From positions 1 to 10,285 of the forward strand of contig RYWC01000018.1 in the NCBI GenBank assembly GCA_003979335.1: a DNA stretch of 10,285 bases, read 5' to 3'. The translations under genes were made by a program, and so were the position numbers. Under the pieces are notes generated by a model. It saw nothing but the letters and a program-made list of their open reading frames with translations, was not told where the DNA came from and did no database searches. Of the stretch, positions 1 to 7,106 are shown piece by piece (position 1 is the stretch's first letter; every line of letters begins with the position of its first letter). Origin of the DNA: Clostridia bacterium. GTDB lineage: Bacteria; Bacillota_A; Clostridia; Christensenellales; Borkfalkiaceae.

Positions 1-11
1 ATCTTATTTAG

Positions 12-40
12 TTTGCATTTGCAATTATTTATGTTAGAAT
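12..40 (+). promoter_or_regulatory. Putative sigma-A promoter of the Na+-pump operon
   Basis: A TTTGCA box at 12-17 (4 of 6 matches to TTGACA) lies 17 bases before TAGAAT at 35-40 (5 of 6 matches to TATAAT). A TG at 32-33, one base before the -10 box, gives an extended -10 element. The start codon of the first gene is 34 bases after the -10. The promoter is inferred from consensus only, and the upstream gene is not in the window. Confidence 0.5.
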
Positions 41-74
41 GTATTAGTAGGAATTTTGATTTCGGGAGTGTCAT

Positions 75-1451
75 ATGGACAAAATCAGCTTATTGCAAAA
101 GCGCAGAAAACAGCTTCTTGACGCAGGCAAGGGCATAAGGGCGGACATTAATACGCTTATCGACGAGGATAGTTTCGTCGAACTCTCTTCATTCAGCTTC
201 TCCAAAAATGAGTTTTACGGCGAAACCGCCGAGGGAGAAGGCGTGGTAACGGGGTTTGCGACGATTAGCGACTATCCTTTTTATATTGTTGCGCAGAATC
301 CGGCGGTTCTCGGCGGCGGCGTCAGCAAAGCAAATTGCGAAAAAATAGAAAAATGTCTCAATCAGGCAAAAAAGACGGAAACGCCTGTAATTTGGCTTCT
401 GTCTTCAAAAGGCGTTCAGATAGGAGAGGGCGTAAACGTTTTGGAAGGGCTTGCAAAGCTTCTAATGCAAGCTACTGAAATTAAGGGCTATGTTCAGCAA
501 TATCTTATAATAAACGGCGAAGTTTACGGTCAGATTTCTATACTTTCAGGTATTTGCGATTTCACCTATTTTATTGATAAAAAAAGCGTGCTGTGCGCAA
601 ACAGCCCCCTTGTAATTTCGGCAAAATCAGGTAAAAATCTTTCAAAATTCGAAATTGGCGGCGCACAAGCTCTTAAAAACGCACAGTTGGCTAAGTTTAC
701 GGTTAAAAGTCTTGAAGAAGTGAAAAAGTCAATTGTTTGCATTAACGATTTACTTAAAACCCGTATAAAGGACAGCAGCGAAATGAACACAGCGCTGACT
801 GCTTTGGATAAAAAGCCGGACGCAAAAAACATTTTAAGCGTTTTTGACAAAGGTAGCGAGATTGAGCTCGGCGCAGGTTTTTGCCCCGAAGTTAAATGCT
901 ATTTGGCAAGAGTGGGCGGCATATCTTTGTTCTGCGTAGTTTTTGATAGTACAGAAGGCGTTGAACTTACCGCTGAAAACGTAAGAAAAATAAGAGATTT
1001 TGCTGTTCTTGCAAGCGATACAGAACTGCCTTTCGTTGTTTTTGTAAATACAAAAGGAATCAAGTGCGACAGCGCGGCTAACGACAGCTTGGTCTTAAAA
1101 GAAATTGCAGATTATCTCTGCGTACTCAATTTTATTGATTCAGCAAAAATCTCCGTTGTCTACGGTAAGGCGATAGGGCTTGGATATACAGTTTTTGCCG
1201 CAAAATCTATGGGTTATGATTGCAGTTATGCTTTTGCGAATGCAAAAATTGCGCTTTTTGACAGCGAGCAGGGCGCACAGATAGAATTTTCGGACGATAA
1301 GGCGGCTGACGTTGAAAAGCTTGCCACAAAATATGCGGATGAGAATTCAGACCCTATTAACGCCGCGCAGGGCGGATATATTGACAATATCATTCAGCCG
1401 TCGTTTGTAAAGCAGTATCTCACAGCGTCTTTGCAAATGCTTTTGAAGTGA
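75..1451 (+). CDS. Divergent carboxyltransferase-family subunit (MmdA/12S-like) of a Na+-pump decarboxylase operon
   Basis: This 458-residue protein has the double-crotonase layout of biotin-dependent acyl-CoA carboxyltransferases (methylmalonyl-CoA decarboxylase alpha, transcarboxylase 12S, propionyl-CoA carboxylase beta). Family signatures are an N-terminal LIDEDSFVEL (28-37), GEGVVTGFATI (54-64), an EIGGAQA segment (193-199) and a C-terminal GGYIDNIIQPS (433-443). The core motifs are altered. The usual DSGGARIQEG reads SSKGVQIGEG (110-119), the CAGGA oxyanion loop reads VYGQI (150-154), the VPGFxPG loop reads TKGIKCD (326-332), and KAYGGAY reads KAIGLGY (365-371). It is about 50 residues shorter than most relatives and lacks the usual KKHGNIPL-type tail. 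The start follows GGGAG (64-68) with 6-base spacing. It heads an operon with biotin carrier, OadB, OadG and OadA. Family membership is fairly sure. Whether it is catalytic, and on which acyl-CoA, is open; a structural or regulatory role is possible. Confidence 0.8.
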   Translation: MDKISLLQKRRKQLLDAGKGIRADINTLIDEDSFVELSSFSFSKNEFYGETAEGEGVVTGFATISDYPFYIVAQNPAVLGGGVSKANCEKIEKCLNQAKKTETPVIWLLSSKGVQIGEGVNVLEGLAKLLMQATEIKGYVQQYLIINGEVYGQISILSGICDFTYFIDKKSVLCANSPLVISAKSGKNLSKFEIGGAQALKNAQLAKFTVKSLEEVKKSIVCINDLLKTRIKDSSEMNTALTALDKKPDAKNILSVFDKGSEIELGAGFCPEVKCYLARVGGISLFCVVFDSTEGVELTAENVRKIRDFAVLASDTELPFVVFVNTKGIKCDSAANDSLVLKEIADYLCVLNFIDSAKISVVYGKAIGLGYTVFAAKSMGYDCSYAFANAKIALFDSEQGAQIEFSDDKAADVEKLATKYADENSDPINAAQGGYIDNIIQPSFVKQYLTASLQMLLK

Positions 1452-1458
1452 GGGATTT

Positions 1459-1809
1459 ATGTTAAATAATTTAATGTCTTTAATGAACCAAGAGGGAAGC
1501 CTTGGTTTCGGCGAAGCGTGTATTTACGCTTTAATCGGGTTTTCAATAGTTTTTTTGGGAATTATTCTGATTATTTTCATAATCTGGCTGATAGGTCTTG
1601 TTATGAGAAAAACAGATAATCTGGCGTTTTTAGGTAAAATACGCTCAAAGAAGAATAAACATGCGTCAGACATCCAGACTGAGAATGTCAACGAAGACGA
1701 AGAAATTCCCGATGAAGTTAAAGCGGCGATAATAGCTGCTGTTATGGCGTATTACTGTCAGGAAAAACCCAAGTGCGAATTTAAAGTTAAAAGAATAAAG
1801 AGAGTATAA
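1459..1809 (+). CDS. oadG: OadG-family gamma subunit of Na+-translocating decarboxylase
   Basis: This is a 116-residue membrane protein with one hydrophobic segment at about 22-49, a charged cytoplasmic middle (60-85) and a C-terminal block, IPDEVKAAIIAAVMAYY (83-99), ending in a basic KVKRIKRV. One N-terminal transmembrane helix, an acidic linker and an xEVxAAIxAAVxAY motif are typical of OadG/MmdD-type subunits. In Klebsiella the gamma subunit anchors the carboxyltransferase to the beta subunit and aids assembly. The start is 7 bases after the previous stop, with a GAGGGA ribosome binding site overlapping that stop, which suggests coupled translation. The Pro/Ala linker and His-rich zinc-binding tail of the Klebsiella protein are absent, as in many Firmicute versions. 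The call rests on topology, tail motif and operon context. Confidence 0.85.
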   Translation: MLNNLMSLMNQEGSLGFGEACIYALIGFSIVFLGIILIIFIIWLIGLVMRKTDNLAFLGKIRSKKNKHASDIQTENVNEDEEIPDEVKAAIIAAVMAYYCQEKPKCEFKVKRIKRV

Positions 1810-1821
1810 AGGAGAAAAATT

Positions 1822-2175
1822 ATGCGTAACTTTATCGTTACAATCGACGGAAAAAATTATTCTGTAGGAGTTGAGGAAGTTGGCGAAAGCGACAGCCCCG
1901 TAACTTTTGCACCTGTTGCGGAGGCGACCAAAGCAACCCTTGCGCCTAAGGCGGTTTCTGCAAAAGGCGAAAAGGTTTTATCGCCTTTTTCCGGTTTGAT
2001 AAAGAATATTTTGGTCGAGGACGGCGCTACGGTCAAAAAGGACCAGCCTATAATTGTTCTTGAAGCAATGAAAATGGATAATGAAATTACTTCTCCCTGC
2101 GACGGTAAAGTCACGTTAAGCGTTGCAAAAGGCGCAAATGTTGATACAAACGCCGTTCTTGCAGTAATCGGTTAA
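1822..2175 (+). CDS. Biotin carboxyl carrier protein of the decarboxylase complex
   Basis: This 117-residue protein resembles MmdC/GcdC and transcarboxylase 1.3S. Residues 1-20 (RNFIVTIDGKNYSVGVEE) form the conserved N-terminal segment. A flexible Ala/Pro/Thr/Lys linker spans about 25-50, and the biotinyl domain fills 51-117. The biotinylation motif EAMKM is at 81-85, making Lys84 the predicted biotin site, and SPxxGxI and GxxVxxxQPIxVLEAMKM are both intact. It would shuttle carboxybiotin from the carboxyltransferase to the membrane beta subunit. AAAGGAG (1808-1814) precedes the start by 7 bases, a strong site fitting a subunit needed in good amount. The OadA subunit downstream has no biotin domain, so this free carrier is needed to complete the complex. 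Confidence 0.95.
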   Translation: MRNFIVTIDGKNYSVGVEEVGESDSPVTFAPVAEATKATLAPKAVSAKGEKVLSPFSGLIKNILVEDGATVKKDQPIIVLEAMKMDNEITSPCDGKVTLSVAKGANVDTNAVLAVIG

Positions 2176-2185
2176 CGGAGGAAAT

Positions 2186-3379
2186 ATGCAGCAAAGTTTA
2201 CTTGCAGTAGACTTTGCGGATATATTCGGCAATCTTTACGAATCAATGGGGTTTGCTCAGGGTACTCACTGGCAGAACTATGTTATGATTTTGATTTCGT
2301 TTGTGCTGATGTATCTTGCAATAGTCAGAAAATTTGAGCCGATGCTACTTCTTCCGATAGCGTTTGGTATGTTTTTGATAAACATTCCCGGCGCTGAAAA
2401 GGTATTATGGGGCGTTCATCCTGAGGGCAATAACGATTATGACGCGGTAGAGCCTGTAACGAGAGGGCTTTTGTGGTATCTTTACTTCGGCGTAGACAAA
2501 GTTATTTATCCTCCGCTTATTTTCTTAGGGATAGGCGCAATGACCGATTTCGGACCGTTGATTGCCAATCCTAAAAGTATGTTGATAGGCGCAGGCGCTC
2601 AATTCGGTATTTTTATCGCCTTTATTTTGGCTTCTGCTTTGGGTTTTTCGGCTGCAGCAGCTGCATCGATTGCAATAATAGGCGGCGCTGACGGACCCAC
2701 GGCAATTATGGTAACATCTAAGCTTTCATCGGATTTGGTGCCGGCAATTGCCGTTGCGGCATATTCGTATATGGCTTTGATACCTATAATTCAAAAACCG
2801 TTAATGAGGGCTTTGACAACAAAAAAAGAGCGAGCTATCAGAATGAAGCCGCTACGTCAGGTCAGCAAGCTCGAAAAAATTCTTTTCCCGATAATCGTTA
2901 CGCTTGTTGTTGGGTTAATTCTACCGGATAGTATAACGCTTTTGGGTATGTTGATGCTCGGCAACCTTTTCAAAGAATCGGGCGTTGTTGACAGGCTTTC
3001 TACGCAGGCGCAGAACGGGCTTATGAATACGATAACTATATTCCTCGGTGTAGCCGTGGGATGTAAAGCAAAAGGCGAACTGTTTTTAAGTTTGAGCACT
3101 CTGCTTATTATAGGTATAGGTTTGTTTGCATTCATTCTCGGCACTGTCGGCGGTTTGCTTGTAGCCAAAGTTATGTGCCATGTGACTAAGGGAAAAATTA
3201 ATCCCTTAATCGGTTCTGCAGGCGTTTCAGCGGTACCTATGGCGGCGCGGATTTCAGAGGATATGGGGCGGAAATACGACCCCCAAAATCATTTGTTGAT
3301 GCACGCAATGGGGCCCAATGTTGCAGGCGTTATCGGTTCGGCTATTGCCGCAGGCGTTTTGCTTGCTTGTTTCGGTTAA
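2186..3379 (+). CDS. oadB: Na+-translocating decarboxylase beta subunit
   Basis: This 397-residue polytopic membrane protein is the OadB/MmdB/GcdB subunit that decarboxylates carboxybiotin and exports Na+ across the cytoplasmic membrane. The diagnostic IIGGADGPTAIM is at 164-175, with Asp169 matching the essential Na+/proton-site aspartate of this family. Other hallmarks are NPKSMLIGAGAQFGIF (128-143), GNLFKESGV (259-267), SAGVSAVPMAAR (344-355) and AMGPNVAGVIGSAIAAG (374-390). The first hydrophobic segment starts at about 33, after a short soluble lead. Length fits Firmicute homologues, which are shorter than the Klebsiella protein. GGAGG (2177-2181) lies 4 bases before the start, and the gap to the carrier gene is 10 bases. 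It shows that the operon is an energy-conserving Na+ pump and not a soluble transcarboxylase. It does not determine which substrate feeds the pump. Confidence 0.96.
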   Translation: MQQSLLAVDFADIFGNLYESMGFAQGTHWQNYVMILISFVLMYLAIVRKFEPMLLLPIAFGMFLINIPGAEKVLWGVHPEGNNDYDAVEPVTRGLLWYLYFGVDKVIYPPLIFLGIGAMTDFGPLIANPKSMLIGAGAQFGIFIAFILASALGFSAAAAASIAIIGGADGPTAIMVTSKLSSDLVPAIAVAAYSYMALIPIIQKPLMRALTTKKERAIRMKPLRQVSKLEKILFPIIVTLVVGLILPDSITLLGMLMLGNLFKESGVVDRLSTQAQNGLMNTITIFLGVAVGCKAKGELFLSLSTLLIIGIGLFAFILGTVGGLLVAKVMCHVTKGKINPLIGSAGVSAVPMAARISEDMGRKYDPQNHLLMHAMGPNVAGVIGSAIAAGVLLACFG

Positions 3380-3394
3380 ATTTGAGGTCTGATT

Positions 3395-4822
3395 ATGGAA
3401 AATAAAAAAGTTTTAATTACCGATACGATTTTGCGCGACGCGCACCAGTCGCACGCCGCAACCCGTATGAAGTTTGAAGAAATGGAGCCTATGCTCGCGC
3501 TTTTGGACGAAGCAGGCTATTATTCGCTTGAAGCGTGGGGTGGGGCAACTTTTGACAGTTGTCTCAGATTTTTGAACGAAGACCCTTGGGATAGGTTGAG
3601 AAATCTTAAAAAATATCTCAAAAAGACTCCTATACAGATGCTTTTAAGGGGGCAGAATCTTTTAGGATACAGACATTATGCCGATGACGTTGTTGAAAAA
3701 TTTATTGAGAAATCGATAGAAAACGGAGTAGGCGTTGTCAGGTTGTTTGATGCTTTAAACGACCCACGAAACCTTGAAGCCAGCGTAAAAGCTATAAAAA
3801 AATACGGTAAAGGCGGCAAATGTGTTTGCGAATGCGCGATTTCGTACACTACAAGTCCCGTGCATACCACCGAATATTTTGTTAAGCTTGCTAAACAGTT
3901 TGAAGATATGGGCGCAGAAAATATCTGTATAAAAGATATGGCTAACCTTTTGTTGCCGTTTACTGCGTACGAGCTTGTCAAAGAACTTAAAGCAAAACTC
4001 CGTCCGGAAACAAAAGTCCATTTGCATACTCATAATACGACCGGTACCGGCGATATGATATATCTGATGGCAATTCAGGCAGGAGTGGATATAGTTGATT
4101 GCGCACTTTCGCCTTTGGGAAACGGAACTTCCAACCCTGCGACAGAGCCGCTTGTTGCCACCCTTAAAGGCACGCAATACGATACAGGCATAGAAATAGA
4201 AAAGCTGTTGCCTGCCGTCACACATTTTAACAAGGTTGCCGAAAGGCTTGAAAAAGACGGCTTCCTTAATCCTAAAGTAAGACGTGTAGATATAAATACA
4301 TTATTATATCAGGTTCCGGGAGGAATGCTTTCTAACCTTATGAACCAATTGAAACAGGCGGGTAAAGAGGATAAGCTGACAGAATGTCTTGCCGAAGTTC
4401 CTAAGGTAAGAAAAGACTGTGGTTATCCTCCGCTTGTAACACCTTCGAGCCAGATTGTCGGCACGCAGGCGGTTTGGAATGTTCTTCTCGGCAGATATAA
4501 AACTATAACTGCGCAGTTCAAAGATTTGATTTTAGGAAGATACGGAGCGGTTTTGGGCGAAAAAAATCCTGAAGTTGTTAAAATGTGCCAAAAGGACGGT
4601 GAGGAAGTTATAACATGCCGTCCTGCCGACCTGATTGAAAACGAAATGCAATCTTTGACGGAAAAAGTTAAAGAAGCAGGCTTTTATAAGCAGGAAGAAG
4701 ACGTATTGTCTTATGCGTTGTTCCCCGAAGTAGCGACAAACTTCTTTAAGTGGCGCAAGGCAAAAGAAACGGGAGTTGACAGCGATATGGCTTCTAATCC
4801 CGATAAAGTTTATCCCGTATAA
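3395..4822 (+). CDS. oadA: Oxaloacetate decarboxylase alpha subunit / 5S-type carboxyltransferase without biotin domain
   Basis: This 475-residue TIM-barrel carboxyltransferase of the OadA/pyruvate carboxylase/transcarboxylase 5S family transfers CO2 between oxaloacetate and biotin. It carries DTILRDAHQSHAATRM (10-25) with Asp15 as likely metal ligand, EAWGGATFD (46-54), LRGQNLLGYRHYADD (84-98), VVRLFDALND (114-123) and CIKDMA (178-183) with Lys180 as the expected carbamylated lysine. HLHTHNTTG (209-217) offers His211 and His213 as metal ligands. The conserved C-terminal domain runs to about 455 with VPGGMLSNL (307-315). Full-length OadA of Klebsiella continues into a Pro/Ala linker and biotin domain. 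Here the protein stops first, and the separate carrier at 1822-2175 supplies biotin. The ribosome binding site is modest (GAGG, 3384-3387). It is the last gene before the hairpin at 4831. Oxaloacetate is the most likely substrate, although pyruvate carboxylation in reverse or a transcarboxylase partnership with the first gene cannot be excluded. Confidence 0.93.
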   Translation: MENKKVLITDTILRDAHQSHAATRMKFEEMEPMLALLDEAGYYSLEAWGGATFDSCLRFLNEDPWDRLRNLKKYLKKTPIQMLLRGQNLLGYRHYADDVVEKFIEKSIENGVGVVRLFDALNDPRNLEASVKAIKKYGKGGKCVCECAISYTTSPVHTTEYFVKLAKQFEDMGAENICIKDMANLLLPFTAYELVKELKAKLRPETKVHLHTHNTTGTGDMIYLMAIQAGVDIVDCALSPLGNGTSNPATEPLVATLKGTQYDTGIEIEKLLPAVTHFNKVAERLEKDGFLNPKVRRVDINTLLYQVPGGMLSNLMNQLKQAGKEDKLTECLAEVPKVRKDCGYPPLVTPSSQIVGTQAVWNVLLGRYKTITAQFKDLILGRYGAVLGEKNPEVVKMCQKDGEEVITCRPADLIENEMQSLTEKVKEAGFYKQEEDVLSYALFPEVATNFFKWRKAKETGVDSDMASNPDKVYPV

Positions 4823-4830
4823 GAAAATGG

Positions 4831-4859
4831 ACGGCGTGAGCTTAAATGGTTCACGCCGT
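4831..4859 (+). terminator. GC-rich hairpin between the pump operon and the flavoprotein gene (weak terminator or attenuator)
   Basis: The arms ACGGCGTGA (4831-4839) and TCACGCCGT (4851-4859) pair perfectly over 9 bp, with an 11-base loop that could tighten by one wobble and one C-G pair. The hairpin fills nearly the whole 47-base gap after the oadA stop. It is followed only by AGGTTTATATATG, not a proper T-run, so full rho-independent termination is doubtful. Partial termination, mRNA stabilisation or processing fits better. It ends 10 bases before the next start codon. Confidence 0.6.
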
Positions 4860-4869
4860 AGGTTTATAT

Positions 4870-6096
4870 ATGAAAAAAGTTGCAGTAATCGGAGGGGGCG
4901 CGGCAGGGCTTATGGCTGCGTATTCCGCCGCTATAAACGGAAATGCCGTCACGTTGTTTGAAAAAAACGAAAAATGCGGTAAAAAAATATATATTACAGG
5001 CAAGGGAAGATGTAACGTTACGCACGACTGTCAACCTGAAGAATTTTTGGAAAACGTTGTTTCGAATCCGAAATTTCTTACGGGTGCAATTTATGCTTTT
5101 CCTCCGTCAAAATGCGTAAATTTTTTTGAAAACGGCGGTTTAAAGCTGAAATTGGAAAGAGGCGGAAGATATTTTCCTGTAAGCGATAAAGCCAGCGACG
5201 TAACCAAATGTCTTGAAAATTATTGTAAAAACGCCGGTGTCAGCTTCAAATTTTGTGAAACGGTTGAGGAAATTAAGGTCTTACATAGTACTATGTTTGA
5301 CATAATCACTTCAAGAGAACATTACGGCTTTGATTTCGTTATTGTAAGTACGGGTGGAATAAGCTATCCGACGACGGGTTCAACAGGTGACGGCTATAAT
5401 TTTGCTAAATCGGTCGGGCATAAAGTAATAGATTTAAGGCCCGGACTTTGCGGCATTAATCTGAAAGGCGATTTTTTTAAGGATTTACAGGGTTTGAGTT
5501 TAAAAAATATCAAGCTTTCGGTGTTTTCAGGCGCAAAGATTGTTAAAAAGTTTTTCGGAGAAATGCTTTTTACGCATTACGGTGTATCCGGTCCAGTCGT
5601 TTTATCTTCTTCAAGTCTGATAAATAAAACAGATTTAAAAAATGTTAAACTTTCAATAGACTTTAAGCCTGCTTTGTCTGACGAGCAGTTGGATAAAAGA
5701 CTGTTGCGTGATTTTGAAAGCTTAAAAAACAAATCATTGTACAATTGTTTGAAAGAGCTGTTGCCTGTTGCGGTTATTCCCGAAATTCTTAAAAGAAGCG
5801 GAATCGGGCGTGATGTACAGGTTAATTCGGTCACAAAAACTCAAAGACGGGCTTTATTGACAACCGTTAAAAATTTTGATATGATGGTTGCGTCTTTAAG
5901 AGGTTTTTCCGAGGCTATAATCACCTGCGGTGGAATAGATGTAAAAGAAATAAACCCTAAAACTATGGAAAGCAAATTAGTAAAGGGTCTTTATTTTTGT
6001 GGAGAAGTTCTCGATTTAGACGCTTTTACAGGCGGTTATAATTTACAAATAGCTTTTTCTACGGGATATGCCGCAGGAAATTCAATAAAGGATTAA
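4870..6096 (+). CDS. BaiN/HI0933-family NAD(P)/FAD-dependent oxidoreductase
   Basis: This 408-residue flavoprotein has the Rossmann FAD-binding motif VAVIGGGAAGLMAA (4-17), the family signature CGKKIYITGKGRCNVTH (36-52), and the C-terminal FAD motif YFCGEVLDLDAFTGGYNLQIAFSTG (375-399). The middle segment (about 190-330) is the insertion domain of this family. The start at 4870 is preferred over the in-frame ATG at 4846. The family begins MKKVAVIGGG, and 4846 sits in the loop of the hairpin at 4831-4859 without a ribosome binding site. A weak AGG (4860-4862) precedes 4870 by 7 bases. The family is annotated variously as aminoacetone oxidase or, by similarity to BaiN, bile-acid 7-dehydroxylation reductase. 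Its physiological substrate is generally unknown, and the housekeeping context here gives no support for a bile-acid role. The next gene starts 2 bases after its stop. Confidence 0.92.
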   Translation: MKKVAVIGGGAAGLMAAYSAAINGNAVTLFEKNEKCGKKIYITGKGRCNVTHDCQPEEFLENVVSNPKFLTGAIYAFPPSKCVNFFENGGLKLKLERGGRYFPVSDKASDVTKCLENYCKNAGVSFKFCETVEEIKVLHSTMFDIITSREHYGFDFVIVSTGGISYPTTGSTGDGYNFAKSVGHKVIDLRPGLCGINLKGDFFKDLQGLSLKNIKLSVFSGAKIVKKFFGEMLFTHYGVSGPVVLSSSSLINKTDLKNVKLSIDFKPALSDEQLDKRLLRDFESLKNKSLYNCLKELLPVAVIPEILKRSGIGRDVQVNSVTKTQRRALLTTVKNFDMMVASLRGFSEAIITCGGIDVKEINPKTMESKLVKGLYFCGEVLDLDAFTGGYNLQIAFSTGYAAGNSIKD

Positions 6097-6098
6097 TT

Positions 6099-7106
6099 AT
6101 GAAAGCAATCAGGGGCGCGACAACTTTAAAATTTGATACTCCCGAAGAAATCAGGGATAGCGTTAGCTGTCTTTTGAACGAAATAAAGGTTCGTAACTGT
6201 TTAAATGAAGGGGATATAATCTGTATTTTATTTTCAAGTACGGCTGATATACGTTCTTTTTATCCCGCAAAAGCAGCAAGGGAATCAGGTTTTTTCAACG
6301 TGCCGCTTTTTTCTTCGCTTGAACCTGAAATAAGCGGTTCATTAAAAAGATGTATCAGGGTTATGGTTCTTGCGGAAAACGTTGATAATCCCGAACACGT
6401 TTATCTGAAAGAAGCCGTAAAACTAAGGAAAGATTTGACGCAGGTTATTAATATTGCTTTGGACGGTCCTGCCGGTAGCGGAAAGAGCACGGTTTCAAAA
6501 CTTATTGCAAAAAAATTCGATATTCTCTGTTTGGATACGGGCGCTATGTACAGGGCGTGCGCGCTTAAATGCCTGAAAGAAAAAGCGGATATATATAATG
6601 ATAAAGCTGTAGAAAGAATTATTTCGGAAATAGACTTGACGGTAAAGTATGAAAACGGCGAGCAGATTACTTTTTTGGACGGGGTAAACGTTTCGGAAGA
6701 AATCAGAAAACCCGAAGTTTCTATGGCGTCGTCTACGGTTTCGGCAATCGCTTGCGTAAGAGAGAAAATGGTTGAGCTTCAGCGAAGTATAGCTGAAAAA
6801 ACTTCCTGTATTCTTGACGGCAGGGACATTGGCACGAATGTTTTACCGAATGCGAAATTCAAGTTCTTTTTAACTGCGGCGCCCGAAGTGCGCGCGCAAA
6901 GACGGGCGGCTGAAAACGCGTTGAAAGGTTACAATTCAGATTTTAAAGAAGTATTGGCTGACGTAATTCTGCGCGACAAGCAGGATGCTACAAGAAAAAT
7001 TGCGCCGTTAAAACAAGCGACAGACGCGGTTTTAGTTGATTCTACCAATATGAATATTGCGGAAGTAGTTTCGTACATTTCAAAAAAAATTCAGGAAAAA
7101 ATATAA
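6099..7106 (+). CDS. aroH-cmk: Fused AroH-type chorismate mutase and cytidylate kinase
   Basis: This 335-residue two-domain protein has AroH chorismate mutase at about 1-113 and CMP kinase at about 117-335. The AroH part matches the Bacillus subtilis enzyme: AIRGATTL (3-10, Arg5), YPAKAARE (55-62, Arg61), Glu75, KRCIRVMVL (83-91, Arg87) and HVYLKEAVKLRKDL (100-113, Tyr102, Arg110). These correspond to B. subtilis Arg7, Arg63, Glu78, Arg90, Tyr108 and Arg116, so chorismate-to-prephenate activity looks intact. The kinase part has the P-loop GPAGSGKS (123-130), DTGAMYR (146-152), DGRDIGT (240-246) and RDKQDATRKIAPLKQA (292-307), the full set for a (d)CMP kinase. Only three residues separate the domains. 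It lies 2 bases after the flavoprotein stop, with AAGGA inside that gene, and its stop overlaps the plsC start by one base. AroH enzymes are trimers with interfacial active sites, so the fusion may assemble as a trimer. An in-frame TTG at 6435 could also give a free kinase. Confidence 0.93.
   Translation: MKAIRGATTLKFDTPEEIRDSVSCLLNEIKVRNCLNEGDIICILFSSTADIRSFYPAKAARESGFFNVPLFSSLEPEISGSLKRCIRVMVLAENVDNPEHVYLKEAVKLRKDLTQVINIALDGPAGSGKSTVSKLIAKKFDILCLDTGAMYRACALKCLKEKADIYNDKAVERIISEIDLTVKYENGEQITFLDGVNVSEEIRKPEVSMASSTVSAIACVREKMVELQRSIAEKTSCILDGRDIGTNVLPNAKFKFFLTAAPEVRAQRRAAENALKGYNSDFKEVLADVILRDKQDATRKIAPLKQATDAVLVDSTNMNIAEVVSYISKKIQEKI

Noticed and set aside
3755..4225. 156-codon open frame on the minus strand within oadA
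   Set aside because: It is antisense to the conserved catalytic barrel, with no motif or promoter, and is Cys/Phe/His-rich as expected for a shadow of the + strand gene.
4776..4781. Perfect TTGACA -35 box near the end of oadA as a promoter for the downstream operon
   Set aside because: No -10-like hexamer occurs 16-18 bases downstream; the nearest (GATAAA at 4802) needs a 20-base spacer, and the site lies within conserved-frame coding sequence.
4846..4869. In-frame ATG at 4846 as the flavoprotein start, adding eight residues
   Set aside because: It lies in the loop of the 4831-4859 hairpin, has no ribosome binding site, and the extra residues precede the family's usual MKKVAVIGGG start.
4776..4961. 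Small + strand open frame spanning the oadA end and flavoprotein start
   Set aside because: It is in another frame across two well-supported genes, with low-complexity translation and no ribosome binding site.
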